A stretch of 64,000 nt of DNA from assembly GCA_900767465.1 (NCBI GenBank), contig CAAGAW010000010.1, positions 1 to 64,000 of the forward strand. Reading direction: 5' to 3'. This document shows, piece after piece, positions 7,465 through 16,193 of the stretch (position 1 is the stretch's first letter; each line of letters opens with the position of its first letter). The notes under the pieces are model-generated. The model worked only from the letters and a program-made list of their open reading frames with translations. It was not told the origin of the DNA and did no database searches. The DNA is from Clostridia bacterium (lineage in GTDB: Bacteria > Bacillota > Clostridia > Christensenellales > Pumilibacteraceae). Position numbers and translations under genes: made by a program.

Positions 7465-8211
7465 ATGGCTGAAAAACGCATAAAAGAAATCGTCGGAAAA
7501 GCCGCCGCGGCGGTAACGAAACCCGTCAGGGAAAACAGAAATCCGCCCGCGCCCAAACCGCCGCTCGTTATAGTAAGCATAGTCGAGCGCGGAAAAAGCG
7601 ACCGGCTTAGTTCGGCTTACAAGTCGTCCGGCGTGTTCTTTACGTTAAAGACGTCGGGCAAAGGCACGGCAAGTTCGGAAATTATGGATATTCTGGGCCT
7701 CGAAGATTCGCGCAAGGACGTACTCGTTTCGTTTGCGTCCGCCCGCGACGAGAACAGGCTTATGACTCACCTCGGCGACAGTCTGAGGGCAAGTTACGGT
7801 GTAAAAGGCATTGCGTTTTCGATTAAGGTCGGAGCGGCGACGAATATGCTCGTGCAGGCGCTGGGCAAGCGCGCGGGCGGGGAGGTTAAGACGGTGGAAG
7901 ATAAATCCAAACAGTATTGTCTGGTTGCGGTGTCGGTCCGCGAGGGCTACGCCGACGAGGTTATGCAAACGGCAAAGACGGCGGGCGTCCGCGGCGGTAC
8001 GGTTATCCGCGCCGTGCAAAGCGACAACGTCGAGTCGGAGCGCGTTCTCGGTACGGGCTTCACGCCGGAACGCGATATAATTTTAATGGTTATGGACCGC
8101 GACAAGCGTTCTGCCGTTATGGACGCGATCAACGCCGAAAACGGAATCAGAAGCGAGGCGAACGCTATGGTCGTTGCGCTTCCCGTCGAAAGACTCGTTA
8201 AACTCGGCTGA
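7465..8211 (+). CDS. Tandem PII-like signalling protein
   Basis: A 248-residue protein with two ferredoxin-like PII-type domains, about residues 30-130 and 147-245. The second begins 'YCLVAVSVREGYADEVMQTAKTAGVRGGTVI' and ends 'ANAMVVALPVERLVKL', the usual PII beta-strand ending. The first has the equivalent 'LVIVSIVERGKSDRLSSAYKSSG'. A basic N-terminal extension of about 28 residues precedes it. AGGAGGG upstream and the 9-base gap to the DUF1538 gene show an operon. It probably binds an adenine nucleotide or another small ligand and acts on the DUF1538 protein, but I cannot identify the ligand. The T-loop tyrosine of GlnB is not recognisable. Confidence 0.8.
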   Translation: MAEKRIKEIVGKAAAAVTKPVRENRNPPAPKPPLVIVSIVERGKSDRLSSAYKSSGVFFTLKTSGKGTASSEIMDILGLEDSRKDVLVSFASARDENRLMTHLGDSLRASYGVKGIAFSIKVGAATNMLVQALGKRAGGEVKTVEDKSKQYCLVAVSVREGYADEVMQTAKTAGVRGGTVIRAVQSDNVESERVLGTGFTPERDIILMVMDRDKRSAVMDAINAENGIRSEANAMVVALPVERLVKLG

Positions 8212-8244
8212 ATAAGCAAATAAATCCAAAGGAGAAATACAGAA

Positions 8245-8850
8245 ATGAAGAAGTTTTTCAACGAATTCAAAACGTTTATCACGCGCGGAAACGTGCTCGA
8301 TATGGCTGTCGGCGTTATCGTCGGCGGCGCGTTTACCGCGATCGTCAACGCGCTCGGTAACAACATTTTAAAGCCGATCATCAACTTCCTTCTCGCGCTC
8401 GTTTTCGGCAAAGATTCGCTCAGCGAACTGTTTACTTTCCTCAAGCGCGTCGAAGTGGACGGAGTCGTCGATCTTACGCAGTCGATCTATATCGACTGGG
8501 GTTCGTTCATCAACGCGATCATCAACTTTATCATCATCGCGTTCGTGCTGTTCTGCCTCGTAAAAGCGCTCAACGCCGTTGCCGACGCTCAAAAGAAAAT
8601 GTTCGTCGATATGGACACGCAGCGCGTCGCGTACAAAAAGTACCGCAAAGAGGGGCTTACCCGCAAAGAGGCTAAGGAAAGATACCTCGCCGAACTCGCC
8701 GCCGCGGAAGAAGCCGCCAAAAAGCAAGCCGAGGAAGAAAAGGCGAACGAAGTTACCGACCTTAAACTTCTCGCCGAGATCCGCGACCTTCTTAAACAGA
8801 AAAACTGCGTCGAGATCAAACCCGCCGACAAAGAGACCGAAAAGGCTTGA
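8245..8850 (+). CDS. mscL: Large-conductance mechanosensitive channel MscL
   Basis: A 201-residue channel subunit that opens under membrane tension to release solutes on hypo-osmotic shock. The N-terminus is typical MscL: 'FKTFITRGNVLDMAVGVIVGGAFTAIVNAL', which covers the amphipathic helix and TM1 pore constriction. A second span lies near residues 90-112 (FINAIINFIIIAFVLFCLVKAL). It is longer than the usual 130-150 residues because the C-terminal cytoplasmic helix is extended into a charged Lys/Glu/Ala coiled-coil ending with an 'LLAEIRDLLKQK' bundle segment, like the usual MscL C-terminus. GGAG sits upstream of the ATG. It has no terminator before it and may be read from the preceding operon. 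Confidence 0.95.
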   Translation: MKKFFNEFKTFITRGNVLDMAVGVIVGGAFTAIVNALGNNILKPIINFLLALVFGKDSLSELFTFLKRVEVDGVVDLTQSIYIDWGSFINAIINFIIIAFVLFCLVKALNAVADAQKKMFVDMDTQRVAYKKYRKEGLTRKEAKERYLAELAAAEEAAKKQAEEEKANEVTDLKLLAEIRDLLKQKNCVEIKPADKETEKA

Positions 8851-8856
8851 CGACGT

Positions 8857-8888
8857 AAAAACTCGTATACGTATGCGCGTTTTTGCGA
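8857..8888. repeat. TACGTA-centred palindromic element (copy 2 of 4)
   Basis: AAAAACTCGTATACGTATGC then GCGTTTTTGCG: an imperfect palindrome with an A-run on one side and a T-run on the other, so it could act as a bidirectional terminator. Related sequences lie at about 3936-3960, 52648-52680 and 54912-54945. Confidence 0.6.
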
Positions 8889-8933
8889 CGAAACAGCCGA
8901 ATAACGGTATAATAATCGAATAAGAACGAAACG

Positions 8934-8970
8934 AAAAGAACGGACGAAGAGATATTGCCCGTTCTTTTTC
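8934..8970 (+). terminator. Terminator downstream of mscL
   Basis: A 10-bp stem (AAAAGAACGG / CCGTTCTTTT) with a 15-base loop, followed by a T-run. Confidence 0.8.
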
Positions 8971-9049
8971 GATGGTTTCGGTCGGTTAAATTATGGTATA
9001 AAAACCGCCCGCACGACATATCATAATTTCGTATTAACGGAGGTACGAT

Positions 9050-9583
9050 ATGGAATTTCGCGGAAGCAAAACGCAAAAAAACCTGATTGCGGCATTCGGA
9101 GCCGAGTGTATGGCGAGGGTGAAGTACGAACTTTACGGAATCAAGGCGAAAAAGGACGGCTATCGGCAGATCGGGAATATTTTCGACGAGACCGCGCATA
9201 ACGAACTCGCCCACGCCGAAATGTGGATGGTAAGGTTGGACGGACTCGGTTCGACCGCAGCCAACCTTGCCGACGCCGCAAAGGGCGAAAATTACGAGTA
9301 CGAGCAGATGTATAAGGATTTCGCCGCGATCGCGGACGAAGAAGGGTTTGCCGACATAGCCAAACTTTTCCGTAAAGTTGGCAAGATCGAAAAGAATCAT
9401 CGCGACCGTTACGACGCGCTCGCAAAAAATATCGCGGACGAGACGGTTTTCGACAAGCCCGACGAGACGGTATGGATTTGTCTTAACTGCGGTTACGTGC
9501 ATAAGGGTAAGTCGGCTCCGGCAACCTGTCCCGTGTGCGCGCACCCGCAGGCGTTCTTTCAGCAAAAGTGCGATAATTATTGA
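9050..9583 (+). CDS. rbr: Rubrerythrin
   Basis: A 177-residue peroxide-scavenging protein of anaerobes that reduces hydrogen peroxide using electrons delivered through its rubredoxin-like end. An N-terminal ferritin-like di-iron domain (residues about 1-135) carries the expected Glu and His ligands, for example EEGFADIAKLFRKVGKIEKNHRDRY. It is followed by a short rubredoxin-type iron site with two CxxC pairs (CLNCGY and CPVCAHPQAFF). The start is set by GGAGG upstream. It stands alone, with terminators on both sides. With the flavodiiron protein at 53760 it indicates an anaerobic oxygen-stress defence. Confidence 0.95.
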   Translation: MEFRGSKTQKNLIAAFGAECMARVKYELYGIKAKKDGYRQIGNIFDETAHNELAHAEMWMVRLDGLGSTAANLADAAKGENYEYEQMYKDFAAIADEEGFADIAKLFRKVGKIEKNHRDRYDALAKNIADETVFDKPDETVWICLNCGYVHKGKSAPATCPVCAHPQAFFQQKCDNY

Positions 9584-9696
9584 TTGCCGCGACGACATCC
9601 GATCGTTCGTACGTGCCGGCGCGGGCAACGTGCGGCAATATAAAAAACGGCAAGATTAAGTAAAAACGGCTGAAAGAAATATTACAAACGCCGGAA

Positions 9697-9724
9697 AACC
9701 TTTCCTTTCGGGGAGAGGTTTTTT
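9697..9724 (+). terminator. Terminator-like hairpin after the rubrerythrin gene
   Basis: AACCTTTCC / GGAGAGGTT (one G-U pair) with a short loop, then TTTTTT. It lies about 115 bases after the stop, at the edge of the repeat mosaic. Confidence 0.65.
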
Positions 9725-11300
9725 GCTCTGGCGTTGGCGAGCCGCCACGGGCAAGGCGGTGAGCCACCGCGGGCAAGTGTTTGGGGTGTCCGTGTACGTT
9801 TGTTTTCGTTTCTCCTGCAGGGGATTTCTCGATGGCGAGCCGCCATAGGCAAGTGGGCTGGCGCGGCGGTGAGCCACCGCCGGCGAGTATTTGGGGTTGT
9901 CGTGTACGTTTGTTTTCGTTTCTCCCGCAGGGGATTTCTCGACTAACGCTCGAAATGACATCGGTGTACGACGGCGAGCCGCCACGGGCGAGTATTGGGA
10001 AAGTCGTGTTCCTTTTAAGGCTTCCCCTCGGGGGGGGCTGTCGCGCAGCGGCTGATGAGGGGTCGATTTCGGAAACCGTCGCGACGGCGAGTCGCCGCAG
10101 GTATTTAGCCGGCGAGGGTACGCGGGCAACGTTTCTTCCGCGAGTAAGAGTTTGTCGGAAGTATACTGTTCCGTAACGTCCGTGTTCCCTTCCGGGAGAT
10201 TGCCACGCTGCGGCTAAGCCTTCGCTCGCAATGACAACAGCGGGGCGGGCGTTCGCTTGGTTTAATAATGTTAATCCTTATAAAAACGCCGCGTACGCCC
10301 ATATAGTTTGTCATTCCGAGGGAGTGAAACGACCGTGGGAATCTCCCGGAAGGGGAAACGGTTGTTACGGTGACTGAATTTTTATAATTATTTGTGTACT
10401 ATTGCCTGCGTTTCGCTCCCGCGAGACCTCTCGACTGACGCCCCTGATGACGCGGCTAAAACGGCGTGCGCTTGGTTGGAGGGGTATCGTGTATGAGACT
10501 ACGTCTTCCCTTCCGGGAGATTGCCACGCTGAGGCTACGCCTTCGCTCGCAATGACAAAGCGGTGCGGGTTTCGATGTCTTTTCGACCGATATGTAGGGG
10601 TGTGCCTTGAACGCCCGCTTGGTTTAAGATGTCATTTCGACCGGAGTGAGGGCGAAGTCCGAACGCAGTGGAGAAATCCCCCGCAGAAAGGGTTTTTCGT
10701 CCGTGTGCGCTCGGTTTCGTTTCGCTCCCGCGAGACCTCTCGACTGACGCCCCTGATGACGTGGCTAAAACGGCGTGCGCTTGGTTGGAGGGGTATCGTG
10801 TATGAGACTACGTCTTCCTTTCCGGGAGATTGCCACGCTACGGCTACGCCTTCGCTCGCAATGACAAGGCGGTACGGGTGTACGCTTGGTTTTAATGCCA
10901 AACCTTATTAACCGCCGCATACGCCTAAAAGATTGTCATTCCGAGGGAGTGAAACGACCGTGGGAATCGACCGGCGCGACGCGGCGGCACGAAGTGCCGT
11001 AAAAACAGTCCACAGGTGACTGTTTTTAGCCAAAGCGGACCAACTATGTTGCGAGCGGGGAGGGGAAACGGTTGTTACGGCGACTAACGGCAGTTATAAT
11101 AATTGTTTTCGTCCCCACCGCGAGGGAAAGATATTTTAACCCTGTACGAGGCGAAGCCGTCGGTAGGGCGGGACGCCCTCGTCCCGCCGCATTACGTTTG
11201 GCAGCGGGTCGGTTCGGTAAAATCGTTATAAAATTTAACCGTGCCGCGTTTTCGTCGCCTCGCCGGATCCCTTTTTTCGCCGGGCTTTGTTAAAACAAGG
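9725..11300. repeat. 1.6-kb intergenic repeat mosaic
   Basis: No credible gene; the open frames here are read-through of repeats. Near-copies of 'tgtttggggtgtccgtgtacg...ggggatttctcga' lie at about 9775-9835 and 9890-9945. A segment of about 150 bases at 10414-10562 is repeated directly at 10724-10868. Reversed 'ccgggagattgccacgct' units lie at 10190-10233, 10506-10559 and 10818-10866. 'gtcattccgagggagtgaaacg' units start near 10310 and 10933, the latter carrying a nested hairpin element. A 'gggcgggacgccctcgtcccgcc' unit lies at about 11164-11190. Confidence 0.85.
10974..11053. repeat. Nested hairpin element E, copy 1
   Basis: It begins GGCGCGACGCGGCGGCA, then a CGGCA/TGCCG hairpin, then a second hairpin AAAAACAGTC / GACTGTTTTT, then AGCCAAAGCGG. 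It interrupts a copy of the 'gtcattccgagggagtgaaacg...ggaaacggttg' repeat. A second copy at 18864-18956 interrupts a different repeat family. Confidence 0.8.
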
Positions 11301-11352
11301 TGAAAGAGAAATTAAAATCGTATTATTTCGGGCGCGGGTGCGGGGTATTCGC

Positions 11353-11381
11353 TTGCATAAAAGGCTGTTTACGGCTATAAT
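11353..11381 (+). promoter_or_regulatory. Promoter of the Bax-inhibitor-like gene
   Basis: TTGCAT (11353-11358), a 17-base spacer, TATAAT (11376-11381), 40 bases before the start codon. Confidence 0.82.
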
Positions 11382-11421
11382 ATAACGTAGAATCTGATTC
11401 TATTGGAGATAAAAAACCACA

Positions 11422-12177
11422 ATGAAAGGATCTAATCCGTCCATTAACAAAATGCAGGATTATTGCTACGGCGGCGAAAGCGCGGAAAATCTTGCGTCAT
11501 ATCGCGGCGTTGCGCTTAAAACGTTGTTTTTCTGCGGAATGGCTTTTGCCTCTGCGGTGGTAACGTATATTCTTCTGTTTAATCTCTCGCCGTCGTCCAC
11601 GCTGTACCTTATGATCGGACTCGGCGGCGCGGGCGCGCTCATATTCGGAATAATAGCGTCGTTCAGCCGCGACACCGTAAAAATAACCGGCGCGCTGTAC
11701 TGTCTGTGCGAAGGGATCCTGATCGGCGCGGTTTCGGCGATATGCGACGCGGCGTACCGCGGGGTGGTGCTTATCTCGCTTTTGTCCACGCTTATAACGC
11801 TCGCCGTAATGGTATCGCTTTACGCGTTCGGAGTAGTAAAAGTCGGACACAGATTCCGCTCGTTTATGACTACCGCGCTTATTTCCGTTTGTTTTATTCA
11901 ACTCGTCGTGTTCCTCGTTTCGCTTTTCGTGCCTGCCGTGTATAATCTTTTCTACGGCGATTGCTGGTTCGCGATGATCGTTTCCGCCGTAATGGTTCTG
12001 TTCGTAACGCTTTTTCTTCTCGTCGACCTCGACAATATCGCGCGTATGGTAGACGGCGGCATGGTAAAGAAATACGAATGGAACGCGGCGTACAGCCTCA
12101 GCCTTTCGGTTCTTTGGCTGTACCTTGAATTTCTCGAACTTTTCGTCCGTATTTTCGGACGCAGCAGACGCGACTGA
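11422..12177 (+). CDS. Bax inhibitor-1/YccA-family membrane protein
   Basis: A 251-residue protein with seven hydrophobic segments. It resembles the Bax inhibitor-1 (TMBIM/YccA/YetJ) family, whose bacterial member YetJ is a pH-sensitive calcium leak. The first span follows a polar N-terminus of about 30 residues, and the family-like C-terminal spans include 'VTLFLLVDLDNIARMVDGG' and 'YSLSLSVLWLYLEFLELFVRIFG'. The middle spans are 'GALYCLCEGILIGAVSAICDAAY' and similar. Its own promoter lies 40 bases upstream. It is followed by a P-type ATPase, which may move calcium or another divalent cation; a shared role in ion homeostasis is possible (inference). Confidence 0.78.
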   Translation: MKGSNPSINKMQDYCYGGESAENLASYRGVALKTLFFCGMAFASAVVTYILLFNLSPSSTLYLMIGLGGAGALIFGIIASFSRDTVKITGALYCLCEGILIGAVSAICDAAYRGVVLISLLSTLITLAVMVSLYAFGVVKVGHRFRSFMTTALISVCFIQLVVFLVSLFVPAVYNLFYGDCWFAMIVSAVMVLFVTLFLLVDLDNIARMVDGGMVKKYEWNAAYSLSLSVLWLYLEFLELFVRIFGRSRRD

Positions 12178-12274
12178 CGCAAAAAACCGTTTTCCGCGCC
12201 GGATGCGGTCGCATCGCGGAGCCTCGGCGACGGGCGGCAAAAAATTTTTCTGACTTTGAAACAGGCGGGAAGAG

Positions 12275-14968
12275 ATGGACAGAAACAAAGAAAAAGAAGT
12301 AAAGAAAAAAGTTATAAGCGCACCCCGTCCCGAAGCGGACGAGGCTCTTAAGGCGCAGGTCAAAGAGGCGATCGACGAATCCGTTTTCGAAAACGCGGAT
12401 TACGTGACGGGCGATATTCAACCTTCGGAAACGACGAGAACCACGTCTCTCGACAATATCGTAAGTAAAGAGCGGATCGCCCGCAGCACGCGCAATTCCA
12501 CAAAACTGCTCAAAACCGCCGGCGGACTCGACCTGACGGACGTCGAGCGGTATTACCCCGCGCTCGAACAAGGGCTTTCCGACGAGCAGGTAACGAAGCG
12601 GTTTTCGGAAGGACTTTTCAATTATACCAGCCAAAAGGGCGGGAAATCGTATCTCAGCATATTTTTAAGCAATATTTTCACGTTTTTCAATATGCTTATG
12701 ATTTCGGTTGCGATCGCGCTTATCGTGTTCGGCGCGTCGATAACCAAATTCGCGTTTATGGTAATAGTCACCATAAACATCACGATCGGTATCGTGCAGG
12801 AGATACGCAGTAAACGCACGGTCGAAAAGATGAAACTCATGACCGCGCCTACCGCCGTGGTTATCCGGGGCGGCGAACGCAGAACGATTCCCGTAAACGA
12901 GGTCGTACTCGACGACATTATTTACGTAGAGCTCGGCAAACAGATCTGCTCGGATTGCGTGGTAGTCAAAGGCGAAGCCGAACTCAACGAGTCGCTGCTC
13001 ACCGGCGAAAGCGTTCCCGTCAAGAAAAAACAGGGCGATATGCTGTATTCGGGGTCGTTCGTGTCGGGCGGAAGTTGCTATGCCCGCGTCGAAAAAGTGG
13101 GCGCGGCGAACTACGTCGAAAAACTTACTTCGTACGCAAAACGTTACAAAAAACCGAAGAGCGAGCTTCGCAATTCGATAACGACGATAATCAAAGCGGT
13201 GTCGTGCGTTATCGTGCCGGTCGCAACGCTGATGTTGCTTCTGGCGGCGCGCGCGGGAACGAACACGTGGGAAGAATGGTCGCAGACCGTTCAGAAAGTG
13301 GGCGGCGCGGTAAACGGAATGATTCCGGCGGGACTGTTTCTTTTAACTTCGATCGCGCTCGCAACCTCGGTTATCCGCCTTGCAAAAAACAATACGCTCG
13401 TGCAGGATCTGTACTGTATCGAAATGCTCGCCCGCGTAAACGTGCTTTGCCTCGACAAAACGGGCACGATCACCGACGGAACGATGAGCGTACACGACGT
13501 TGTTTCCGTCCGCGACAACCCGTCGGGTCACGAAATCGGCGAGATTTTAGGCAGTATGCTCACGGCGACCGGCGACAACAATCAGACCGCGCTCGCCATA
13601 GCGGACAAGTTCGGCTATTCTAACGCGCTCACCGCAAAAGCGATCGTTCCGTTCTCGTCGCAACGCAAGTTGTCGGCGGTAACGTTCGAGGGTGAGGGAA
13701 CGTTCGTACTCGGCGCGCCCGAATTCGTGGTAAAGGAACCCGGCGCGAAAGTAAACGAAATCGTAACCGAAAACGCGAAAAACGGCTACCGCGTGGTAAT
13801 GCTCGCACATTCGCCGCTCGAAATATCGGGTGACAAAATCCCCGTTTGCCGACCGGTTTCTCTTCTTGTGATAGAGGATCATATCCGTCCCGAAGCGCCC
13901 GAAGTAATCAGGTGGTTCAAAGAGAACAACGTCGACGTCAGGATTATCAGCGGCGACAACCCGATAACCGTTGCCGAAGTTGCCCGCAGAGTGGGCGTTG
14001 CCGGCACGGACAAGTACGTTTCGCTCGAAGGAATGAGTACTCGCGACGTTATCGAGGCGGCGACTAAATACACCGTTTTCGGACGAGTCACGCCCGAACA
14101 GAAATGCACGCTTATCAAGGCTCTTAAAACCGCCGGCAAAACCGTCGCGATGACGGGCGACGGCGTAAACGATATTCTCGCCATGCGCGAAGCGGACTGC
14201 TCGGTCGCGATGGCTTCGGGGTCGGAAGCGGCGCGCAACGTAAGCCACCTCGTTCTTCTCGACTCGAACTTCGCGTCCATGCCCAAAGTCGTTATGGAAG
14301 GACGGCGCGTTGTAAACAATATTCAGAAAACGAGTACGCTGTTTTTGATGAAAACGCTTATGAGCGTGTTCCTCAGCGTCATTTCGGTAATAATGCGATT
14401 CTCGGGACTCAGCGATCAGGTTTACTTTTTCGACACGTCCAACCTTACCGGACTCGAAATGTTCGTTATCGGCTTGCCGAGTTTCGCGCTCGCGCTTCAA
14501 CCTAACCGTAACATAATAAAAGGCTCGTTCCTGTCCAACGTCTTAAAGCAGTGTATCCCAGGCGGAATCACGCTTACCATCGCCGCCATGAGCGTTTACG
14601 CGTTCGGTCACGGCGCGTTCTTTGCAGGAACGGAAGCGGAATACACGACGATAATGGTAACCGTAGTAATGCTTACGGGCGTGGTTGCGCTCGTTCAGGT
14701 CTGCTCGCCTTTCAATGCGTACCGCGCGGTACTCACGCTCGTAACGATTTTACTGTGTCTGTTCTCGCTCACGTATATGGTGGATATGTTCCACGCGTTC
14801 GGGTTCAAAGACACGCTCTTCGGCGACATCGTAAACCTTACGCAGATAGGTTTCCTCAATTTCAGCGTAATAGTAAACGTCGTACTCGCAAACTACTTCG
14901 TACTTAAATTCCTGACTTTCCTGTCGGGCAAAATACATATAGGAGAAATAGTAAATGGAACCGAATGA
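12275..14968 (+). CDS. Cation-transporting P-type ATPase, CtpE/MgtA-like
   Basis: An 897-residue ion pump driven by ATP through an aspartyl-phosphate intermediate. Readable parts: an N-terminal cytoplasmic extension of about 115 residues, two spans near 125-170, the actuator domain with TGES (about residue 245), a pair of spans ending in 'MIPAGLFLLTSIALATSVIRLA', the phosphorylation site DKTGT at Asp394, the 'TGDGVNDILAMREADCSVAMASGSEA' hinge, and six C-terminal spans. The PAGL version of the TM4 motif resembles CtpE/MgtA-type Gram-positive pumps linked to calcium or manganese rather than SERCA (PEGL), so the ion is uncertain. The galK start lies inside its last 14 bases, so the two are translationally coupled. 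Confidence 0.9.
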   Translation: MDRNKEKEVKKKVISAPRPEADEALKAQVKEAIDESVFENADYVTGDIQPSETTRTTSLDNIVSKERIARSTRNSTKLLKTAGGLDLTDVERYYPALEQGLSDEQVTKRFSEGLFNYTSQKGGKSYLSIFLSNIFTFFNMLMISVAIALIVFGASITKFAFMVIVTINITIGIVQEIRSKRTVEKMKLMTAPTAVVIRGGERRTIPVNEVVLDDIIYVELGKQICSDCVVVKGEAELNESLLTGESVPVKKKQGDMLYSGSFVSGGSCYARVEKVGAANYVEKLTSYAKRYKKPKSELRNSITTIIKAVSCVIVPVATLMLLLAARAGTNTWEEWSQTVQKVGGAVNGMIPAGLFLLTSIALATSVIRLAKNNTLVQDLYCIEMLARVNVLCLDKTGTITDGTMSVHDVVSVRDNPSGHEIGEILGSMLTATGDNNQTALAIADKFGYSNALTAKAIVPFSSQRKLSAVTFEGEGTFVLGAPEFVVKEPGAKVNEIVTENAKNGYRVVMLAHSPLEISGDKIPVCRPVSLLVIEDHIRPEAPEVIRWFKENNVDVRIISGDNPITVAEVARRVGVAGTDKYVSLEGMSTRDVIEAATKYTVFGRVTPEQKCTLIKALKTAGKTVAMTGDGVNDILAMREADCSVAMASGSEAARNVSHLVLLDSNFASMPKVVMEGRRVVNNIQKTSTLFLMKTLMSVFLSVISVIMRFSGLSDQVYFFDTSNLTGLEMFVIGLPSFALALQPNRNIIKGSFLSNVLKQCIPGGITLTIAAMSVYAFGHGAFFAGTEAEYTTIMVTVVMLTGVVALVQVCSPFNAYRAVLTLVTILLCLFSLTYMVDMFHAFGFKDTLFGDIVNLTQIGFLNFSVIVNVVLANYFVLKFLTFLSGKIHIGEIVNGTE

Positions 14969-16133
14969 TCTTAAAAAACGCTTCGTCGGGATATACGGCG
15001 GGGACGAATCCGACCTCCGCGTGTTCTCGGCGGCGGGCAGAGTAAACCTTATAGGCGAACATATCGACTACTGCGGCGGAAAAGTTTTCCCTGCGGCTCT
15101 CAACCTCCGCACAACGGTGGTTGCGCGCAAAAACGGCGAAAACGTTATTCGTCTTGTGGCCACCACGATAGACGATCGCGTAACGCTGGATATAGGCAAC
15201 CTCAACGCTTACCGCGACCTTAAATGGGGCGATTATCAGGCGGGCGTGGCGTACGTAATGCAGCAAGCCGGCTACGAAATCGTCGGCTGCGACCTTCTTT
15301 ACGATACCACCGTGCCGTTCGGATCCGGACTCAGTTCGTCCGCGTCCATCGAAGTCGCTACCGGTATGACTCTCGCGACCTTTTCGGGCGAAGCGGGCGG
15401 AAAAGGCGTCGACCTCGTGCAACTTGCCGTCCTCGGACAAAAGAGCGAAAACACGTACAACGGCGTAAACTGCGGAATCATGGATCAGTTCGCGTCCTCG
15501 CTCGGCAAAAAGGACCACGCGATTCTGCTCGACTGCAAGACGCTCGATTACGAGTACGTTCCGCTCGACCTCGGCTGCTACAGTCTCGTTATCGCAAACT
15601 GCAACAAACCGCGTTCGCTTCAGGACAGCAAGTACAACGAACGTCGCGCCGAAGTCGAAAAGGCTTTCGAACTGCTTAAAACCGTGCTTCCCGGCATTAC
15701 CTGTCTTGCCGACGTAACGCCCGCCGAGTTTGAAAAGGTCGGGAAAAGCGTGCTTTCGGGCAAAATTTACGACCGCGCAAAACACGTCGTCGAGGAATGC
15801 GCCCGCGTTTACGAATCCGCCGCCGCGCTTAAAAGAGGCGATATTCTCGCGTTCGGCGAGTACCTTAATCAGTCGCATTATTCGCTCCGCGACCTTTACG
15901 AAGTTACAGGACCGTATCTCGACGCGCTCTCGAAGCGTTCGAGAGAGGCGGAAGGTTGTATCGGCTCGCGTATGACGGGCGCGGGATTCGGCGGCTGTAC
16001 CGTAAGCCTCGTAAAAACGGACAAAGTGGACGAGTTTATCAAAGAAGTGGACGAAAAATACTTCGCAGATATGGGCGTCCGTGCCAAGTTCTACGCAACC
16101 GGCATCGAAAACGGCGCGCAGGAGATAAAATAA
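14955..16133 (+). CDS. galK: Galactokinase
   Basis: A 392-residue GHMP kinase that phosphorylates galactose at C1, the entry step of the Leloir pathway. It has the galactokinase signature near the N-terminus (GRVNLIGEHIDYCGGKVFP), the ATP-binding GHMP motif 'PFGSGLSSSASIEVATG', and the C-terminal 'MTGAGFGGCTVSLV' glycine loop. Length is normal. TAGGAG lies before ATG 14955, which overlaps the end of the upstream ATPase gene by 14 bases. A terminator follows. A GalM-type mutarotase is encoded at 54997, but no galT or galE is in the window. Confidence 0.96.
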   Translation: MEPNDLKKRFVGIYGGDESDLRVFSAAGRVNLIGEHIDYCGGKVFPAALNLRTTVVARKNGENVIRLVATTIDDRVTLDIGNLNAYRDLKWGDYQAGVAYVMQQAGYEIVGCDLLYDTTVPFGSGLSSSASIEVATGMTLATFSGEAGGKGVDLVQLAVLGQKSENTYNGVNCGIMDQFASSLGKKDHAILLDCKTLDYEYVPLDLGCYSLVIANCNKPRSLQDSKYNERRAEVEKAFELLKTVLPGITCLADVTPAEFEKVGKSVLSGKIYDRAKHVVEECARVYESAAALKRGDILAFGEYLNQSHYSLRDLYEVTGPYLDALSKRSREAEGCIGSRMTGAGFGGCTVSLVKTDKVDEFIKEVDEKYFADMGVRAKFYATGIENGAQEIK

Positions 16134-16141
16134 AAAACGCA

Positions 16142-16174
16142 GTCGCCCGGATTTACGTCGGGCGGCTTTATTTT
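16142..16174 (+). terminator. Terminator of the ATPase-galK operon
   Basis: An 8-bp stem (GTCGCCCG / CGGGCGGC, one G-U pair), a 9-base loop, then TTTATTTT. Confidence 0.85.
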
Positions 16175-16193
16175 AAAAACAGTAACGGAAAAT

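Noticed and set aside
9734..10911. Several 70-170-codon frames between the rubrerythrin and Bax-inhibitor genes
   Set aside because: They are translations of dispersed repeats, appear in several frames and both strands, and recur wherever the repeats recur.
9725..11300. Possible CRISPR array in the repeat mosaics
   Set aside because: Repeats are of unequal length, irregular spacing and mixed orientation, with related rather than unique intervening sequence, and no cas genes are present.
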